Notes: generated by a model from the letters alone, not told the origin. 64,000 nucleotides of DNA from Flavobacteriales bacterium (GCA_016705545.1 JADIYA010000009.1:62001-126000); one strand, 5' to 3'. Positions 8,310 to 17,479 are shown, counted from the stretch's first letter. Translations and numbers: made by a program.

Positions 8310-9059
8310 TCAGAACTTCTTGTCGATCTTCTTGATCAGCTTGGGCATCTTCTCCTGCATGTCCTTCATCAGGTTCTCAGCGGCCTCCTCGCAGAGGGGC
8401 TTCAGCTTGTCCAGGTCCATCACGGGGATCCCCTTCACCATGGCCACGGACTTCTTCGCCGGGGCGTACTCCACGAAGTTGAAGACCTTCTCCCCTTCGC
8501 TGTTGAAGAGCATGATGTTCATCACGGCGGCTACGCCGGCGGTGCCCATGCCGCCCACGGCCACCTTGGGCTGGAACTTGAAACCGAGGTTGATGAACAT
8601 GACGCCATCGGCCTTGCCCTTGAAGATCTCGAGCATCTTCATCTTGTTGCTGTTCTCCTTCTTCAGCGCATTCGGAATCAGCACCTTGTAGCCCGGGTAA
8701 GGCAGGGAGCCGTCCATGAGGCGGCTGCCGTCCTGATCGCTCTCGCCGAACTTGCTCTCGAAGGCCTTGTACTGCTCATTGCCGATCACGTCCGCCTCCG
8801 GCACGAAGTCGAAGGTGAATTCCTTGGCGTACAGGCCGAAGAAATCATCGTGGAACTTGGCCAGCACGGAGGTGAGGTCGAAGCGGTCGTCCTTGGCCAA
8901 CGTGGCCACGCCTGCCGCCAGCGAAGCATCGCCGTTCAGATCGGACGTGTCGATGTACTTGTCCACATAGCAGGTCACAACGGCCACATTCTTCTTCTGC
9001 GCGGAGAGGAAGGTGGTGCTGGCGAGGGCGAATCCAAGAAGGAGGTGTCGTACGGTCAT
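8310..9059 (-). CDS. Secreted protein of unknown function
   Basis: 249 aa from the ATG at 9059 (MTVRHLLLGFALASTTFLSAQ, a clean signal peptide). Another ATG at 9092 lies closer to the promoter motif at 9101 and cannot be excluded. The mature protein is alpha/beta, with 'KNVAVVTCYVDKYIDTSDL' at its start, 'LAKDDRFDLTSVLAKFHDDFFGLYAKEF' and 'GVMFINLGFKFQPKVAVGG'. It ends in a Lys-rich tail (MPKLIKKIDKKF). This could be a periplasmic lipoprotein-like or transport accessory fold, but I recognise no family. A terminator directly follows, so it appears monocistronic. Confidence 0.75.
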   Translation of the reverse strand: MTVRHLLLGFALASTTFLSAQKKNVAVVTCYVDKYIDTSDLNGDASLAAGVATLAKDDRFDLTSVLAKFHDDFFGLYAKEFTFDFVPEADVIGNEQYKAFESKFGESDQDGSRLMDGSLPYPGYKVLIPNALKKENSNKMKMLEIFKGKADGVMFINLGFKFQPKVAVGGMGTAGVAAVMNIMLFNSEGEKVFNFVEYAPAKKSVAMVKGIPVMDLDKLKPLCEEAAENLMKDMQEKMPKLIKKIDKKF

Positions 9060-9100
9060 AATGAGTTGGTGTTGGGAATGCATGTTTTTCATGCGGGCCG

Positions 9101-9108
9101 CGAATGTA
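9101..9108 (-). promoter_or_regulatory. -7 promoter element (TACATTCG)
   Basis: On the minus strand TACATTCG is followed by CGGCCCG, one mismatch from the Bacteroidota -7 consensus TAnnTTTG. It sits 42 bp upstream of the start chosen for the 8310-9059 gene. Confidence 0.55.
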
Positions 9109-9149
9109 GCCCAAGCGACAGGCGGCCGGCGCCCGCGATGGCCGATTCC

Positions 9150-9830
9150 TCAAACGCTCGTCATCACCAGGCTCTCCGGCGTGAACCGCGCTCCAGCGAA
9201 CTCGATCTCCCGCTCGCGCAGCAATGTGGTGCCGGTAGGCGTGAAACCATGGGCGCGCAGCACGCGCTCCCAATCGGCCTCTTCGTATTTCGTGAAGCCG
9301 AATGCCGTGAAAGGCATCTTCTCCATGGACGATCGCGTGCGCAGCACGGCGGTGAATGTCCCGCCCGGTTTCAGCACGCGGCGCACTTCACGCAGGTGGC
9401 TGCCCGGATCGTCCCAGAAGTAGACCACGTTGATGCAGAAGACCCGATCGAATGATGCGTCGGCGAACGGCATGCGGTCACTGGGCCCATGCGCAAGCGA
9501 CAAGGCGCCGGATGCGATGAGTTCCGCATTCCGCTCCGTGGCTTGCTCAACCATCTCTTTGCTGAAGTCGAGGCCGTGCAAGCGCAAGGCCTTTGCTTGG
9601 CGCGCGAGGTCGCCGAAGAACAGGCCATTGCCGAATCCGATCTCGAGCACGCTCAGGCCGTCGCGCAGGTCGAGCGCCTTCCAAGCGCCTTCGTAGAGCG
9701 ATCGATTGGCCGCGTTCATGCGCTCGCCCACCTTGCGCGCCATGAAGCCTTGCGGTTTCCGCAATTGCGCGGCCATCTGCTGCGGGGTGGGTCCCTTGAA
9801 CAACAAGCGCAGGAATCGGTACGGGTTCAT
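9150..9830 (-). CDS. Class I SAM-dependent methyltransferase
   Basis: 226 aa. The Rossmann methyltransferase core is clear: motif I 'VLEIGFGNGLFFGDLA' (about 61-76), motif II acidic 'LHGLDFSKEM', motif IV 'FDRVFCINVVYFWDDP' (about 128-143) and post-motif 'EVRRVLKPGGTFTAVLR'. This is the UbiE/COQ5-like Methyltransf_11 type. The N-terminus (FRLLFKGPTPQQMAAQLRKP) is of the kind found in Bacteroidota small-molecule methyltransferases. The substrate cannot be inferred, and the neighbours (a secreted protein and the T9SS plug) give no pathway. Cytoplasmic. Confidence 0.85.
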   Translation of the reverse strand: MNPYRFLRLLFKGPTPQQMAAQLRKPQGFMARKVGERMNAANRSLYEGAWKALDLRDGLSVLEIGFGNGLFFGDLARQAKALRLHGLDFSKEMVEQATERNAELIASGALSLAHGPSDRMPFADASFDRVFCINVVYFWDDPGSHLREVRRVLKPGGTFTAVLRTRSSMEKMPFTAFGFTKYEEADWERVLRAHGFTPTGTTLLREREIEFAGARFTPESLVMTSV

Positions 9831-9913
9831 GCGCTAAAGATGACCGTGATCCTGGATCCGCGCCTTGGGCGATGCGCACCTGATGCGAACAAGGTTCCGC
9901 CCAGCCGCATCGC

Positions 9914-11224
9914 CTACCGCCGGCTGTTCACCCACCTCACCCCTACCAGCCGATCGAGGCGCTGCATGCGGTCGGTGTAGTAGAGCAGCACGGTGTAATC
10001 GTTCTCCGTCTCGAAGTGGCTGCCCTCGATGGTGGTGATATCGGCAGCGCTGGTCTCGCGCGCCAGCGTCACATAGCTGAAGTCGTAGAAGCCCTGCTTG
10101 AGCAGGATCGCCGCATGGTAGGCCTTGCGCTCCGCGTCCCATTGCATGCGGAAGGCGGGCTGGCACTGCCAATCGCTGAGCTGGCCATACACGTAGGGCT
10201 CCTGCATCAGGGGCGCTTCCATGGGCAGCACGAAATGCACGTTGAAGTAATCGGCGCCGAGCGGGTCGCCATCCACCATGTCGTTGCGCACGAGGTATTT
10301 CCCGTTGATGTCCTGCTGGCTGTTGTAGCGGCGGATGGTGCGCGGCGCCTCGGGCAGCAGCCAGGCATCGTACACGCGCTGGCCCAAGCCGGGCACGATG
10401 CGCTCGATGCGGTTGGTGATGAAGCGCTGGTCCTTCAGGTCGAAGTTGCGGAACTCGTTGCCGCCCATGAAGAGCGCTTGATCGGGGAAATCATACACCA
10501 GCTCGGAGCCGCGCACGAAGCGCGGCTGCGCACCGGTGCGGGCATCGTCCCATCGGAAGTTCTGCAGGATGGTGACGTGCAGCTCGCCGAAGGGGTCCTG
10601 CACGGGCAGGTTGTTGGTGTTGATGGTGAGGTCGACCTGTTGGGCAGCGTCGCGCAGGTCCACCTGCCGCGTGGGCGCCACGCGGGCATTGATGCTGGTG
10701 ACCGGCTCCATCACGAGCATGCGGCGCGTGAGCACCAAGTCCTCTTCATCGCCGCCGCGGTACACCTTGATCAGGTAGTTGCCGCTGCGCATGGGCCGCA
10801 TCTGGTCGTTGGGCACCACCACTTCGTAATGGATGAAAGGTTGCAGGGTGTTGTAGCTGAGCCGGCCGGGCGGCAGGTAGGCGTTGCTGGCGCCCTCGAT
10901 ATAGATGCCTACCGGCAGCTCCGATGGCTGCCACGCGTGATCGCAATGCACCAGGGTATAAGAGAGGTCCTCGATGTCGGGCGCGAGGTCGTCGAAGCGC
11001 AGCACCACTTGCTCAGTGCTGCCCAGCTCGATGATGGGCGCCGCCAGCTCGAAGCCCGCCTTGAAGCACTGCACCGTGCGGATGGTGGGGCTGTACACGC
11101 GGTCGGGCGTGAGTGCGCTGCTTGGCTGGGCACGCTCGAAAGCCTCATTGCCGCCGCTCGCAGGAACCGTGCTCGCGCAGGCCAGAAGCAGGATCGGAGA
11201 GAAGAAGGCCACGTGCATGCTCAC
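9914..11224 (-). CDS. T9SS plug protein (DUF5103 family)
   Basis: 436 aa. A signal peptide with a lipoprotein-like 'ILLLACAST' segment occupies the first ~20 residues. The rest matches the DUF5103 pattern from memory: 'YSPTIRTVQCFKAGFELAAPII', 'LRFDDLAPDIEDLSYTLVHCDHAWQPSE', 'YNTLQPFIHYEVVVPN', 'FRNFDLKD' and a C-terminal 'GSHFETENDYTVLLYYTD'. Family knowledge: the protein caps the periplasmic face of the SprA/Sov outer-membrane translocon when substrate is absent. It fits the many T9SS cargoes in this window. A second in-frame ATG two codons in is equally possible. Confidence 0.85.
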   Translation of the reverse strand: MSMHVAFFSPILLLACASTVPASGGNEAFERAQPSSALTPDRVYSPTIRTVQCFKAGFELAAPIIELGSTEQVVLRFDDLAPDIEDLSYTLVHCDHAWQPSELPVGIYIEGASNAYLPPGRLSYNTLQPFIHYEVVVPNDQMRPMRSGNYLIKVYRGGDEEDLVLTRRMLVMEPVTSINARVAPTRQVDLRDAAQQVDLTINTNNLPVQDPFGELHVTILQNFRWDDARTGAQPRFVRGSELVYDFPDQALFMGGNEFRNFDLKDQRFITNRIERIVPGLGQRVYDAWLLPEAPRTIRRYNSQQDINGKYLVRNDMVDGDPLGADYFNVHFVLPMEAPLMQEPYVYGQLSDWQCQPAFRMQWDAERKAYHAAILLKQGFYDFSYVTLARETSAADITTIEGSHFETENDYTVLLYYTDRMQRLDRLVGVRWVNSRR

Positions 11225-11248
11225 ACCACCGCTGCTGATCGCGGGCCA

Positions 11249-11256
11249 CGAATGTA
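11249..11256 (-). promoter_or_regulatory. -7 promoter element (TACATTCG) for the plug gene
   Basis: On the minus strand TACATTCG is followed by TGGCCCG, 24 bp upstream of the plug start codon. It is almost identical to the motif upstream of the 8310-9059 gene and to that of the ammonia-lyase gene. Confidence 0.6.
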
Positions 11257-11366
11257 GGATCCACCGTGACCCGGGACATCCAGCATGGCCCGCGAGGTTC
11301 CCGTTGGTCGGCGAGGCCGGCTCTTGCTTGTTGAAAACCCGCTGTTGAAGCAGCTATCCGCACGAC

Positions 11367-11396
11367 TTGGAGGCGAATGGTGCGCGACTACATTTG
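11367..11396 (+). promoter_or_regulatory. -33/-7 promoter of the nqr operon
   Basis: TTG at 11367-11369, a 19-bp spacer, then TACATTTG at 11389-11396 match the Bacteroidota primary-sigma consensus TTG-N19-TAnnTTTG exactly. The nqrA ATG is 31 bp downstream. Confidence 0.8.
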
Positions 11397-11427
11397 CCGC
11401 CGCCCTGCCGGACGGGGTACACGCAGC

Positions 11428-12780
11428 ATGTCCAACACGATCCGGATCCGCAAAGGACTCGACATCCGCCTGAAGGGCGAAGCAGAGAAGGTCCTTGTGC
11501 AGGCTGATCCCGCGAAGGTCATCGCGATCAAACCGACCGATTTCCACGGCCTCGTGCCCAAGGTGCTGGTGAAGCCCGGCGACAAGGTGAAAGCGGGCAC
11601 GCCCCTCTTCGCCGACAAATACAACGAGCGCGTGCTCTACACCAGCCCCGTGAGCGGCGAGGTGGCCGACGTGCTGCGCGGCGAGAAGCGCAAGGTGCTC
11701 GAGGTGCGCATCCTGGCCGATGCCCAGACCAACTACGAGGACTTCGGCACCGGCGATCCCAGCACCATGAACCGCGAGACCATCATCCAGAAGCTGCTCA
11801 AGAGCGGTGCCTGGCCGGTGATCACGCAGCGCCCGTACGACATCGTGGCCAACCCGGCCCAAGAGCCCAAGGCCATCTTCGTGAGCGCCTTCGACAGCGC
11901 GCCGCTAGCACCTGACCTTGACCTGGTTGTGCGCAACCACGGCGCCGATTTCCAGACCGGGCTCGATGCCTTGGCTAAGCTCACCAAAGGCAAGGTGCAT
12001 CTGGGCGTGAGCGATAAGACCGCCGCGCGCGAATTCCTCGATGCCAAGGGCGTTACACGCCACAGCTTCAGCGGACCGCACCCGGCGGGCAACGTGGGCG
12101 TGCAGATCCATGCCATCAGCCCCATCAACAAGGGCGATCTGGTGTGGACCGTGAGCGTGCAAGATGTGATCCTCATCGGCCGCCTCTTCCGCCAAGGCCG
12201 CTTCGATGCCTCGCGCACAATCGCCGTAACCGGCAGTGAGGCACGCAATCCGAAATACGTGCGCACCATGATCGGCGCGCCCGTGAAGGACCTGATCGGC
12301 AGCGTTGAAGGCAAGGTGCGCGTGGTGAGCGGCAATTGCCTCACCGGCAACACGGTGGGCGCCGATGGCTTCCTCGGATTCTACCACGGCCAGGTGACCC
12401 TGCTGCCCGAAGGCGACACGCCCAAGTTCTTCATCACCGACGGCTGGGCCACGCCGGGCTTCAACACCTTCAGCGCCAACCGCAGCTTCCCGACCTGGCT
12501 CATGCCGGGCAAGAAGTTCGCGCCGGACACCAATCAGAACGGCGAGGAGCGGGCCTTCGTGATGAGCGGTCAGTATGAGCAGGTCTTCCCCTTCGACATC
12601 TACCCCGTTCACCTGCTGAAGGCCATCCTGGCCAACGACATCGAACAAATGGAGAAGCTGGGGCTTTATGAAGTGGCGCCGGAGGACTTCGCCCTGTGCG
12701 AGTTCGTTTGCACCAGCAAGATCAATTCGCAGAGCATCGTCCGCGCCGGACTCGATGCCCTGAAGAAGGAAACCACTTGA
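11428..12780 (+). CDS. nqrA: Na+-translocating NADH:quinone reductase subunit A
   Basis: 450 aa, the usual NqrA length. The start MSNTIRIRKGLDIRLKG matches the family N-terminus; the 17 upstream in-frame codons overlap the promoter and were excluded. Landmarks are 'KPTDFHGLVPKVLVKPGDKVKAGTPLF' (a biotinyl/lipoyl-like sandwich, about 35-60), 'RPYDIVANP' and 'SFSGPHPAGNVGVQIHAI' around 210-230. NqrA is the peripheral cytoplasmic subunit involved in quinone binding. First gene of a six-gene operon, with nqrB starting 9 bp after its stop. It couples NADH oxidation by menaquinone or ubiquinone to sodium export. Confidence 0.97.
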   Translation: MSNTIRIRKGLDIRLKGEAEKVLVQADPAKVIAIKPTDFHGLVPKVLVKPGDKVKAGTPLFADKYNERVLYTSPVSGEVADVLRGEKRKVLEVRILADAQTNYEDFGTGDPSTMNRETIIQKLLKSGAWPVITQRPYDIVANPAQEPKAIFVSAFDSAPLAPDLDLVVRNHGADFQTGLDALAKLTKGKVHLGVSDKTAAREFLDAKGVTRHSFSGPHPAGNVGVQIHAISPINKGDLVWTVSVQDVILIGRLFRQGRFDASRTIAVTGSEARNPKYVRTMIGAPVKDLIGSVEGKVRVVSGNCLTGNTVGADGFLGFYHGQVTLLPEGDTPKFFITDGWATPGFNTFSANRSFPTWLMPGKKFAPDTNQNGEERAFVMSGQYEQVFPFDIYPVHLLKAILANDIEQMEKLGLYEVAPEDFALCEFVCTSKINSQSIVRAGLDALKKETT

Positions 12781-12789
12781 GCGATCGGC

Positions 12790-13977
12790 ATGAAAGCGCT
12801 GCGGAACCTCGTCGATAAGGTAAAGCCCACCTTCGCCAAGGGCGGCAAGCTCGAGAAGCTGCACTGGGTCTTCGACGGCCTGGAGACCTTCCTCTTCACC
12901 CCCGGACACGCCACGGAGAAAGGCGCGCATATCCGCGACGGCATCGACCTGAAGCGGACCATGAGCATCGTGATCACGGCCATGCTGCCGTGCCTGCTCT
13001 TCGGCATGTGGAACGTGGGCAATCAGCACTTCCTCGCCCTGGGCCAGTTCGTGGAGCTCGGCGACGGCTTCTGGGACAAGTTCATCTTCGGCGCCATCAA
13101 GGTGCTGCCCATCGTGGTGGTGAGCTATGGTGTGGGCTTGGGCATCGAGTTCCTCTTCACCAGCATCAAGGGGCATCCCATTCAAGAAGGCTACCTGGTG
13201 AGCGGCATGCTCATCCCCTTGGTGATGCCCGTGGATACCCCGCTGTGGATGGTGGCCGTGGGCGCCGCCTTCGCCGTGGTGATCGGCAAGGAGGTGTTCG
13301 GCGGCACCGGAATGAACGTCGTGAATGTGGCGCTCACCGCGCGCGCCTTCCTCTTCTTCGCCTACCCCACCATGATGAGCGGCGATAAGGTGTGGGTGAA
13401 CACCAGCGTGGAAGAAGGCCAGAAGGTGGTGGACGGCTTCAGCGGCGCCACTTCGTTGGGCCATGCGGCCAGCGGCGCCATTGACAAGGTGACGCCCATG
13501 ATGCAATCGTTCTGGGGCTTCGAGGCCGGCAGCATCGGCGAGACCAGCGCCTTCGCCTGCCTGATCGGCGCCGCCATCCTCATCGTCACCGGCATCGGCA
13601 GTTGGCGCATCATGCTGGCCACCGTGCTCGGTGGCTCGGCCATGGCAGCACTCTTCAACTGGGTGGGCCCGCAGGTGGGCAACGCTTACATGCAGATCCC
13701 CGTGCTGCACCAGCTCATGCTCGGCAGCTTCATGTTCGGTATGGTCTTCATGGCCACCGATACGGTCACTGCGGCGCAGACCGATACCGGGAAGTGGATC
13801 TATGGCTTCCTCATCGGCGCCATGGCCATCCTCATCCGCGTGGTGAACCCCGCCTACCCCGAGGGCATGATGCTCGCCATCCTCTTCATGAACGTGATGG
13901 CCCCGCTGATCGACCACTATGTGGTACAGGCCAACATCAAGCGCCGCATGAAGCGTGCTGCGCTGCAAACCGCCTAA
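12790..13977 (+). CDS. nqrB: Na+-translocating NADH:quinone reductase subunit B
   Basis: 395 aa polytopic membrane protein with about ten hydrophobic segments. The covalent-FMN motif S-G-A-T is present at about residues 217-220 ('VDGFSGATSLG'); Thr carries FMN in the family. 'LVSGMLIPLVMPVDTPLWMVAVG' and 'GGTGMNVVNVALTARAFLFFAYP' are strongly conserved NqrB segments. NqrB forms much of the sodium channel and holds riboflavin as well as FMN. FMN attachment needs ApbE, which is encoded at 18455-19474. Confidence 0.97.
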   Translation: MKALRNLVDKVKPTFAKGGKLEKLHWVFDGLETFLFTPGHATEKGAHIRDGIDLKRTMSIVITAMLPCLLFGMWNVGNQHFLALGQFVELGDGFWDKFIFGAIKVLPIVVVSYGVGLGIEFLFTSIKGHPIQEGYLVSGMLIPLVMPVDTPLWMVAVGAAFAVVIGKEVFGGTGMNVVNVALTARAFLFFAYPTMMSGDKVWVNTSVEEGQKVVDGFSGATSLGHAASGAIDKVTPMMQSFWGFEAGSIGETSAFACLIGAAILIVTGIGSWRIMLATVLGGSAMAALFNWVGPQVGNAYMQIPVLHQLMLGSFMFGMVFMATDTVTAAQTDTGKWIYGFLIGAMAILIRVVNPAYPEGMMLAILFMNVMAPLIDHYVVQANIKRRMKRAALQTA

Positions 13978-13986
13978 CCGAACGCC

Positions 13987-14790
13987 ATGGCCTTCGACAA
14001 GAACAGCAATTCGTTCACCTTCATCTTCGCCACCGTGATGGTGGTGGTGGTGGGCACCCTGCTGGCGGTGACCTTCCTGGCGCTGAAGCCCGCCTATGAT
14101 GAGAACATCCGACGCGAGAAGATGCAGAACATCCTCGCCAGCGTGAAGGTGAAGGTCGACCGCGATGCGGCCCCAGCGAAGTACGATGAGCTGGTGAAGG
14201 AGACCCTGGTGGTGGATGCCAACGGCGCACCTACCGATGGCGATGCGTTCAGCCTCGATGTGCTGAAGCAGTATAAGGACTGGAAGGCCGGCGTGGGCAA
14301 GGCCGAGGACATGAAGTTCCCCGTTTACAAGGCCAATACCGAAGGCAAGGAACTCTTTGTCCTCCCCATGGTGGGCACCGGCCTTTGGGGTCCGGTGTGG
14401 GGCTACGTGAGCGTGGAGAGCGACGGACGCACCATCTACGGCAACACCTTCGACCACAAAGGCGAGACTCCCGGCTTGGGCGCTGAGATCTCGACGCCAA
14501 TGTTCATTGACCAGTTCCCAGGCAAGACCATAACCGAAGAGGACGGCAGCTACACGGGCATCAAGGTCTATAAAGGCGGATCCGGAACCACCGACCCGCA
14601 CGGGGTCGACGGCATCAGCGGCGGCACCATCACCAGCGATGGAGTGAATGAAATGCTGATGCGCACACTGGCCATATATGACAAGTACCTGAAATCCGTG
14701 GTGGCGCCTCCTGCACCGCCCGTCGTGGAAGCCATGCCATCTGACAGCCTTGCGTCCGATTCCACCTCCACTAGCCTTGTGAACCCATGA
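13987..14790 (+). CDS. nqrC: Na+-translocating NADH:quinone reductase subunit C
   Basis: 267 aa with one N-terminal membrane anchor (about 12-35) and a periplasmic FMN-binding domain. The flavinylation site is 'GISGGTITSDGVNEML' at about 207-222, an S-G-G-T variant of the common S-G-A-T. 'LWGPVWGYVSVESDG' and 'HKGETPGLGAEI' are family hallmarks. The C-terminus is extended by a Pro/Ser-rich tail (from about residue 240), a little longer than in Vibrio. The nqrD start overlaps its stop by 4 bp. Confidence 0.96.
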   Translation: MAFDKNSNSFTFIFATVMVVVVGTLLAVTFLALKPAYDENIRREKMQNILASVKVKVDRDAAPAKYDELVKETLVVDANGAPTDGDAFSLDVLKQYKDWKAGVGKAEDMKFPVYKANTEGKELFVLPMVGTGLWGPVWGYVSVESDGRTIYGNTFDHKGETPGLGAEISTPMFIDQFPGKTITEEDGSYTGIKVYKGGSGTTDPHGVDGISGGTITSDGVNEMLMRTLAIYDKYLKSVVAPPAPPVVEAMPSDSLASDSTSTSLVNP

Positions 14791-15467
14791 GCACCGCCAC
14801 AGCAGCTCCAGCCGCAAAGCCTGCCGAAGGCCTCTTCAGCAAGAAGAACCGTAAGCTGATCACCGATCCGCTGAACGACAACAACCCCATCACCGTGCAG
14901 GTGTTGGGTATCTGCTCGGCCCTGGCCATCACCGTGAAAGTGCAGAACGCCATGGTGATGAGCCTGAGCGTGCTGGCCGTGGTGGTGGTGGGCAACATGG
15001 TGATCAGCGCCTTGCGCAACCTGATCCCCGGCCGTATCCGCATCATCGCCCAGCTGGTGATCGCGGCCGGTTTGGTGACGCTGGTCGATATCGTGCTGAA
15101 GGCCTATGTGTATGATGTGAGCAAGCAGGTGGGCGTGTACGTGGGCCTGATCATCACCAACTGCATCCTCATGGGCCGCTACGAGGCCTTCGCCATGGGC
15201 AACAAGGTGTGGCCCAGCGCGCTCGACGGACTGGGAAATTCCTTGGGCTATGCATGGATCCTGGTGGTGGTGGCCTTCTTCCGGGAGCTCTTCGGCAACG
15301 GCTCCCTGATGGGCATGCGCATCATCCCGGAGAGCTTCTATGCCGCCAACGGTGGCGCCTACTTCAACAACAACATGATGATACTGCCGCCCATGGCGCT
15401 CGTCCTGGTCGGTATCATCATCTGGATCCAGCGCGCCCGTAACACCAAGCTCATTGAGCAAGCCTAA
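14787..15467 (+). CDS. nqrD: Na+-translocating NADH:quinone reductase subunit D
   Basis: 226 aa with six transmembrane segments. 'NPITVQVLGICSALAITV' at about 35-52 carries the G-x-C-S motif that helps hold the intramembrane iron centre shared with NqrE. 'LIITNCILMGRYEAFAM' (about 128-144) contains the second conserved N-C motif. Inner-membrane core subunit homologous to RnfE. The N-terminal ~25 residues are Ala/Pro-rich and dispensable-looking. Confidence 0.96.
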   Translation: MSTATAAPAAKPAEGLFSKKNRKLITDPLNDNNPITVQVLGICSALAITVKVQNAMVMSLSVLAVVVVGNMVISALRNLIPGRIRIIAQLVIAAGLVTLVDIVLKAYVYDVSKQVGVYVGLIITNCILMGRYEAFAMGNKVWPSALDGLGNSLGYAWILVVVAFFRELFGNGSLMGMRIIPESFYAANGGAYFNNNMMILPPMALVLVGIIIWIQRARNTKLIEQA

Positions 15468-15479
15468 TCACGAAGCGCC

Positions 15480-16094
15480 ATGAACCTCGTCAACATCTTC
15501 GTCAAGGCGATCTTCATCGACAACATGATCTTCGCCTACTTCCTGGGCATGTGCTCGTACCTGGCCGTGAGCAAGACGGTGAAGACGGCCGTGGGCTTGG
15601 GAGCCGCCGTGATCTTCGTGCTGGGCGTCACCGTGCCGGTGAACTACCTCCTCGAGAACTACGTGCTCAAGCAGGGCGCGCTCAGTTGGCTGGGCGCTGG
15701 CTTCGCCGATGTGGACCTGAGCTTCCTGGCCTTCATCATGTTCATCGCCGTCGTGGCCGCCATCGTGCAGCTCGTGGAGATGATCGTGGAGAAATTCGCG
15801 CCCGCACTCTATGGCGCGCTCGGCATCTTCCTGCCGCTCATCGCGGTGAACTGCTCCATCCTCGGCGGCGCCCTTTTCATGCAAGAGCGCCAGTACAGCA
15901 CGGTGGCCGAGGCCACCACTTTCGCCGTGGGCAGCGGCGTGGGCTGGTTCCTGGCCATCGTGGCCATTGCTGCCATCCGCGAGAAGCTCCGCTACAGCGA
16001 CATCCCCAAGCCGCTCCGTGGGCTGGGCATCACCTTCATCCTCACCGGCCTCATGGGCATCGCCTTTATGGCGTTCATGGGCATCAAGATCTGA
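15480..16094 (+). CDS. nqrE: Na+-translocating NADH:quinone reductase subunit E
   Basis: 204 aa with six transmembrane segments, homologous to RnfA. 'FLGMCSYLAVSKTVKTAVGLG' (about 22-42) and 'LPLIAVNCSILGGALFM' (about 118-134) hold the two conserved Cys residues that, with those of NqrD, ligate the membrane iron centre. It follows nqrD by 12 bp and precedes nqrF by 7 bp. The intramembrane iron is thought to be delivered with help from NqrM, encoded at 19500-19712. Confidence 0.97.
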   Translation: MNLVNIFVKAIFIDNMIFAYFLGMCSYLAVSKTVKTAVGLGAAVIFVLGVTVPVNYLLENYVLKQGALSWLGAGFADVDLSFLAFIMFIAVVAAIVQLVEMIVEKFAPALYGALGIFLPLIAVNCSILGGALFMQERQYSTVAEATTFAVGSGVGWFLAIVAIAAIREKLRYSDIPKPLRGLGITFILTGLMGIAFMAFMGIKI

Positions 16095-16101
16095 TCACCC
16101 G

Positions 16102-17409
16102 ATGGGCTCGACGATCATCATCACCTTGGCGGTCTTCCTGACCGTGACCCTCTTGCTCGTGGGCGTGCTGCTCTACGCAAAGACGAAGCTCACGGCGAGC
16201 GGACTCGTCAAGATCCGCATCAATGGCGAGAAGACCGTGGAGGTCGCGGCCGGCAGCACCTTGCTCAGCACCCTCAGCGAGCAGAAGATCTTCCTGCCCA
16301 GCGCTTGCGGCGGCGGCGGAACCTGCGCCATGTGCAAGTGCCAGGTGCTCGAAGGCGGCGGCGAGATCCTCCCCACCGAAGCGCCCTACTTCAGCCGCAA
16401 GGCCATCGCCGAGAAATGGCGTTTGGGCTGCCAGGTGAAGGTGAAGCAGGACATGGACATCAAGGTGCCCGAGGAGATCTTCGGCATCAAGAAGTGGGAG
16501 TGCGAAGTGGTGAGCAACTACAACGTGGCCAGCTTCATCAAGGAATTCGTGGTGAAGCTGCCGCCCGGCGAGCACCTGCACTTCGAGGCCGGCGGCTACA
16601 TCCAGATCGATGTGCCGCCCTGCGAAGTGGACTTCAAGGACATGGATATCACCGCTCACCCCGAGCTGGTAGCACTGGGCCGCGATCCCCAGGACTTCAA
16701 GCCCGAGTGGGACAAGTACAAGCTCTGGGACCTGAAGATGAAGAACCCCGAGCCCATCTTCCGCGCGTACTCCATGGCCAACCACCCGGCCGAGGGCAAC
16801 ATCGTGATGCTCAACATCCGCATCGCCACGCCGCCCTGGGACCGCGCCAAGAACGGCTGGATGGACGTGAATCCGGGCATCTGCTCGAGCTACGTGTTCA
16901 ATTGCAAGCCCGGCGACAAGGTCACCATCAGCGGCCCCTACGGCGAGTTCTTCATCAAGGAGACCGGCGCCGAGATGCTCTACATCGGCGGCGGTGCCGG
17001 CATGGCCCCCATGCGCTCGCATCTCTTCCATCTCTTCCACACGCTGAAGAGCGGGCGAAAGGTGACCTACTGGTACGGTGGCCGCAGCAAGCGCGAGCTC
17101 TTCTATCTGGACCACTTCAACAGCATCGCGCGCGAATTCCCCAACTTCAAGTTCTTCGTGGTGCTCAGCGAGCCGCATCCCGACGACAACTGGAAAGTGA
17201 AGAAGGACGTGAACGATCCCGAGGGCGATGGCTTCACCGGCTTCGTGCACCAAGCGGTGATCGACCAGTACCTGAAGAAGCACGAAGCACCCGAGGACAT
17301 CGAGTTCTACTTCTGCGGACCGCCCATGATGAACGCCGCCGTGCTGAAGATGGTGGACGACTGGGGCGTGCCCAAGGAGAATGTGAGCTTCGACGACTTC
17401 GGCGGATAA
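16102..17409 (+). CDS. nqrF: Na+-translocating NADH:quinone reductase subunit F
   Basis: 435 aa from ATG 16102; an upstream in-frame extension overlaps nqrE and was rejected. Order: one N-terminal helix (4-26); a plant-type [2Fe-2S] domain with Cys69, Cys75, Cys78 and Cys110; a ferredoxin-reductase-type FAD domain with 'RAYSMAN' near 220; and an NADH domain with 'IGGGAGMAPMRSH' near 297 and the terminal 'FCGPPMMNAAVLKMVDDWGV'. It accepts hydride from NADH and passes electrons through FAD and 2Fe-2S into NqrC/B/D/E. A strong hairpin follows, closing the operon. Confidence 0.97.
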   Translation: MGSTIIITLAVFLTVTLLLVGVLLYAKTKLTASGLVKIRINGEKTVEVAAGSTLLSTLSEQKIFLPSACGGGGTCAMCKCQVLEGGGEILPTEAPYFSRKAIAEKWRLGCQVKVKQDMDIKVPEEIFGIKKWECEVVSNYNVASFIKEFVVKLPPGEHLHFEAGGYIQIDVPPCEVDFKDMDITAHPELVALGRDPQDFKPEWDKYKLWDLKMKNPEPIFRAYSMANHPAEGNIVMLNIRIATPPWDRAKNGWMDVNPGICSSYVFNCKPGDKVTISGPYGEFFIKETGAEMLYIGGGAGMAPMRSHLFHLFHTLKSGRKVTYWYGGRSKRELFYLDHFNSIAREFPNFKFFVVLSEPHPDDNWKVKKDVNDPEGDGFTGFVHQAVIDQYLKKHEAPEDIEFYFCGPPMMNAAVLKMVDDWGVPKENVSFDDFGG

Positions 17410-17427
17410 CGCTTGTTCGCAATGCAT

Positions 17428-17459
17428 GGAGCAGCCGGGCCGGATGGTCCGGCTGCTCC
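17428..17459 (+). terminator. Terminator of the nqr operon
   Basis: A 14-bp stem (GGAGCAGCCGGGCC with GGTCCGGCTGCTCC, one G-U pair) has a GGAT loop, 18 bp after the nqrF stop. The downstream T-run is poor (GCTTCCC). Confidence 0.7.
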
Positions 17460-17471
17460 GCTTCCCGCCCC

Positions 17472-17479
17472 TACTTTCA
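17472..17479 (+). promoter_or_regulatory. -7 promoter element (TACTTTCA)
   Basis: TACTTTCA lies just after the nqr terminator and 24 bp before the next start codon. It is two mismatches from TAnnTTTG. Confidence 0.4.

Noticed and set aside
11905..14817. 970-codon open frame on the minus strand across nqrA-nqrC
   Set aside because: It is antisense to three certain NQR subunits and His/Gly/Ala-biased, as expected of a shadow frame in GC-rich DNA.
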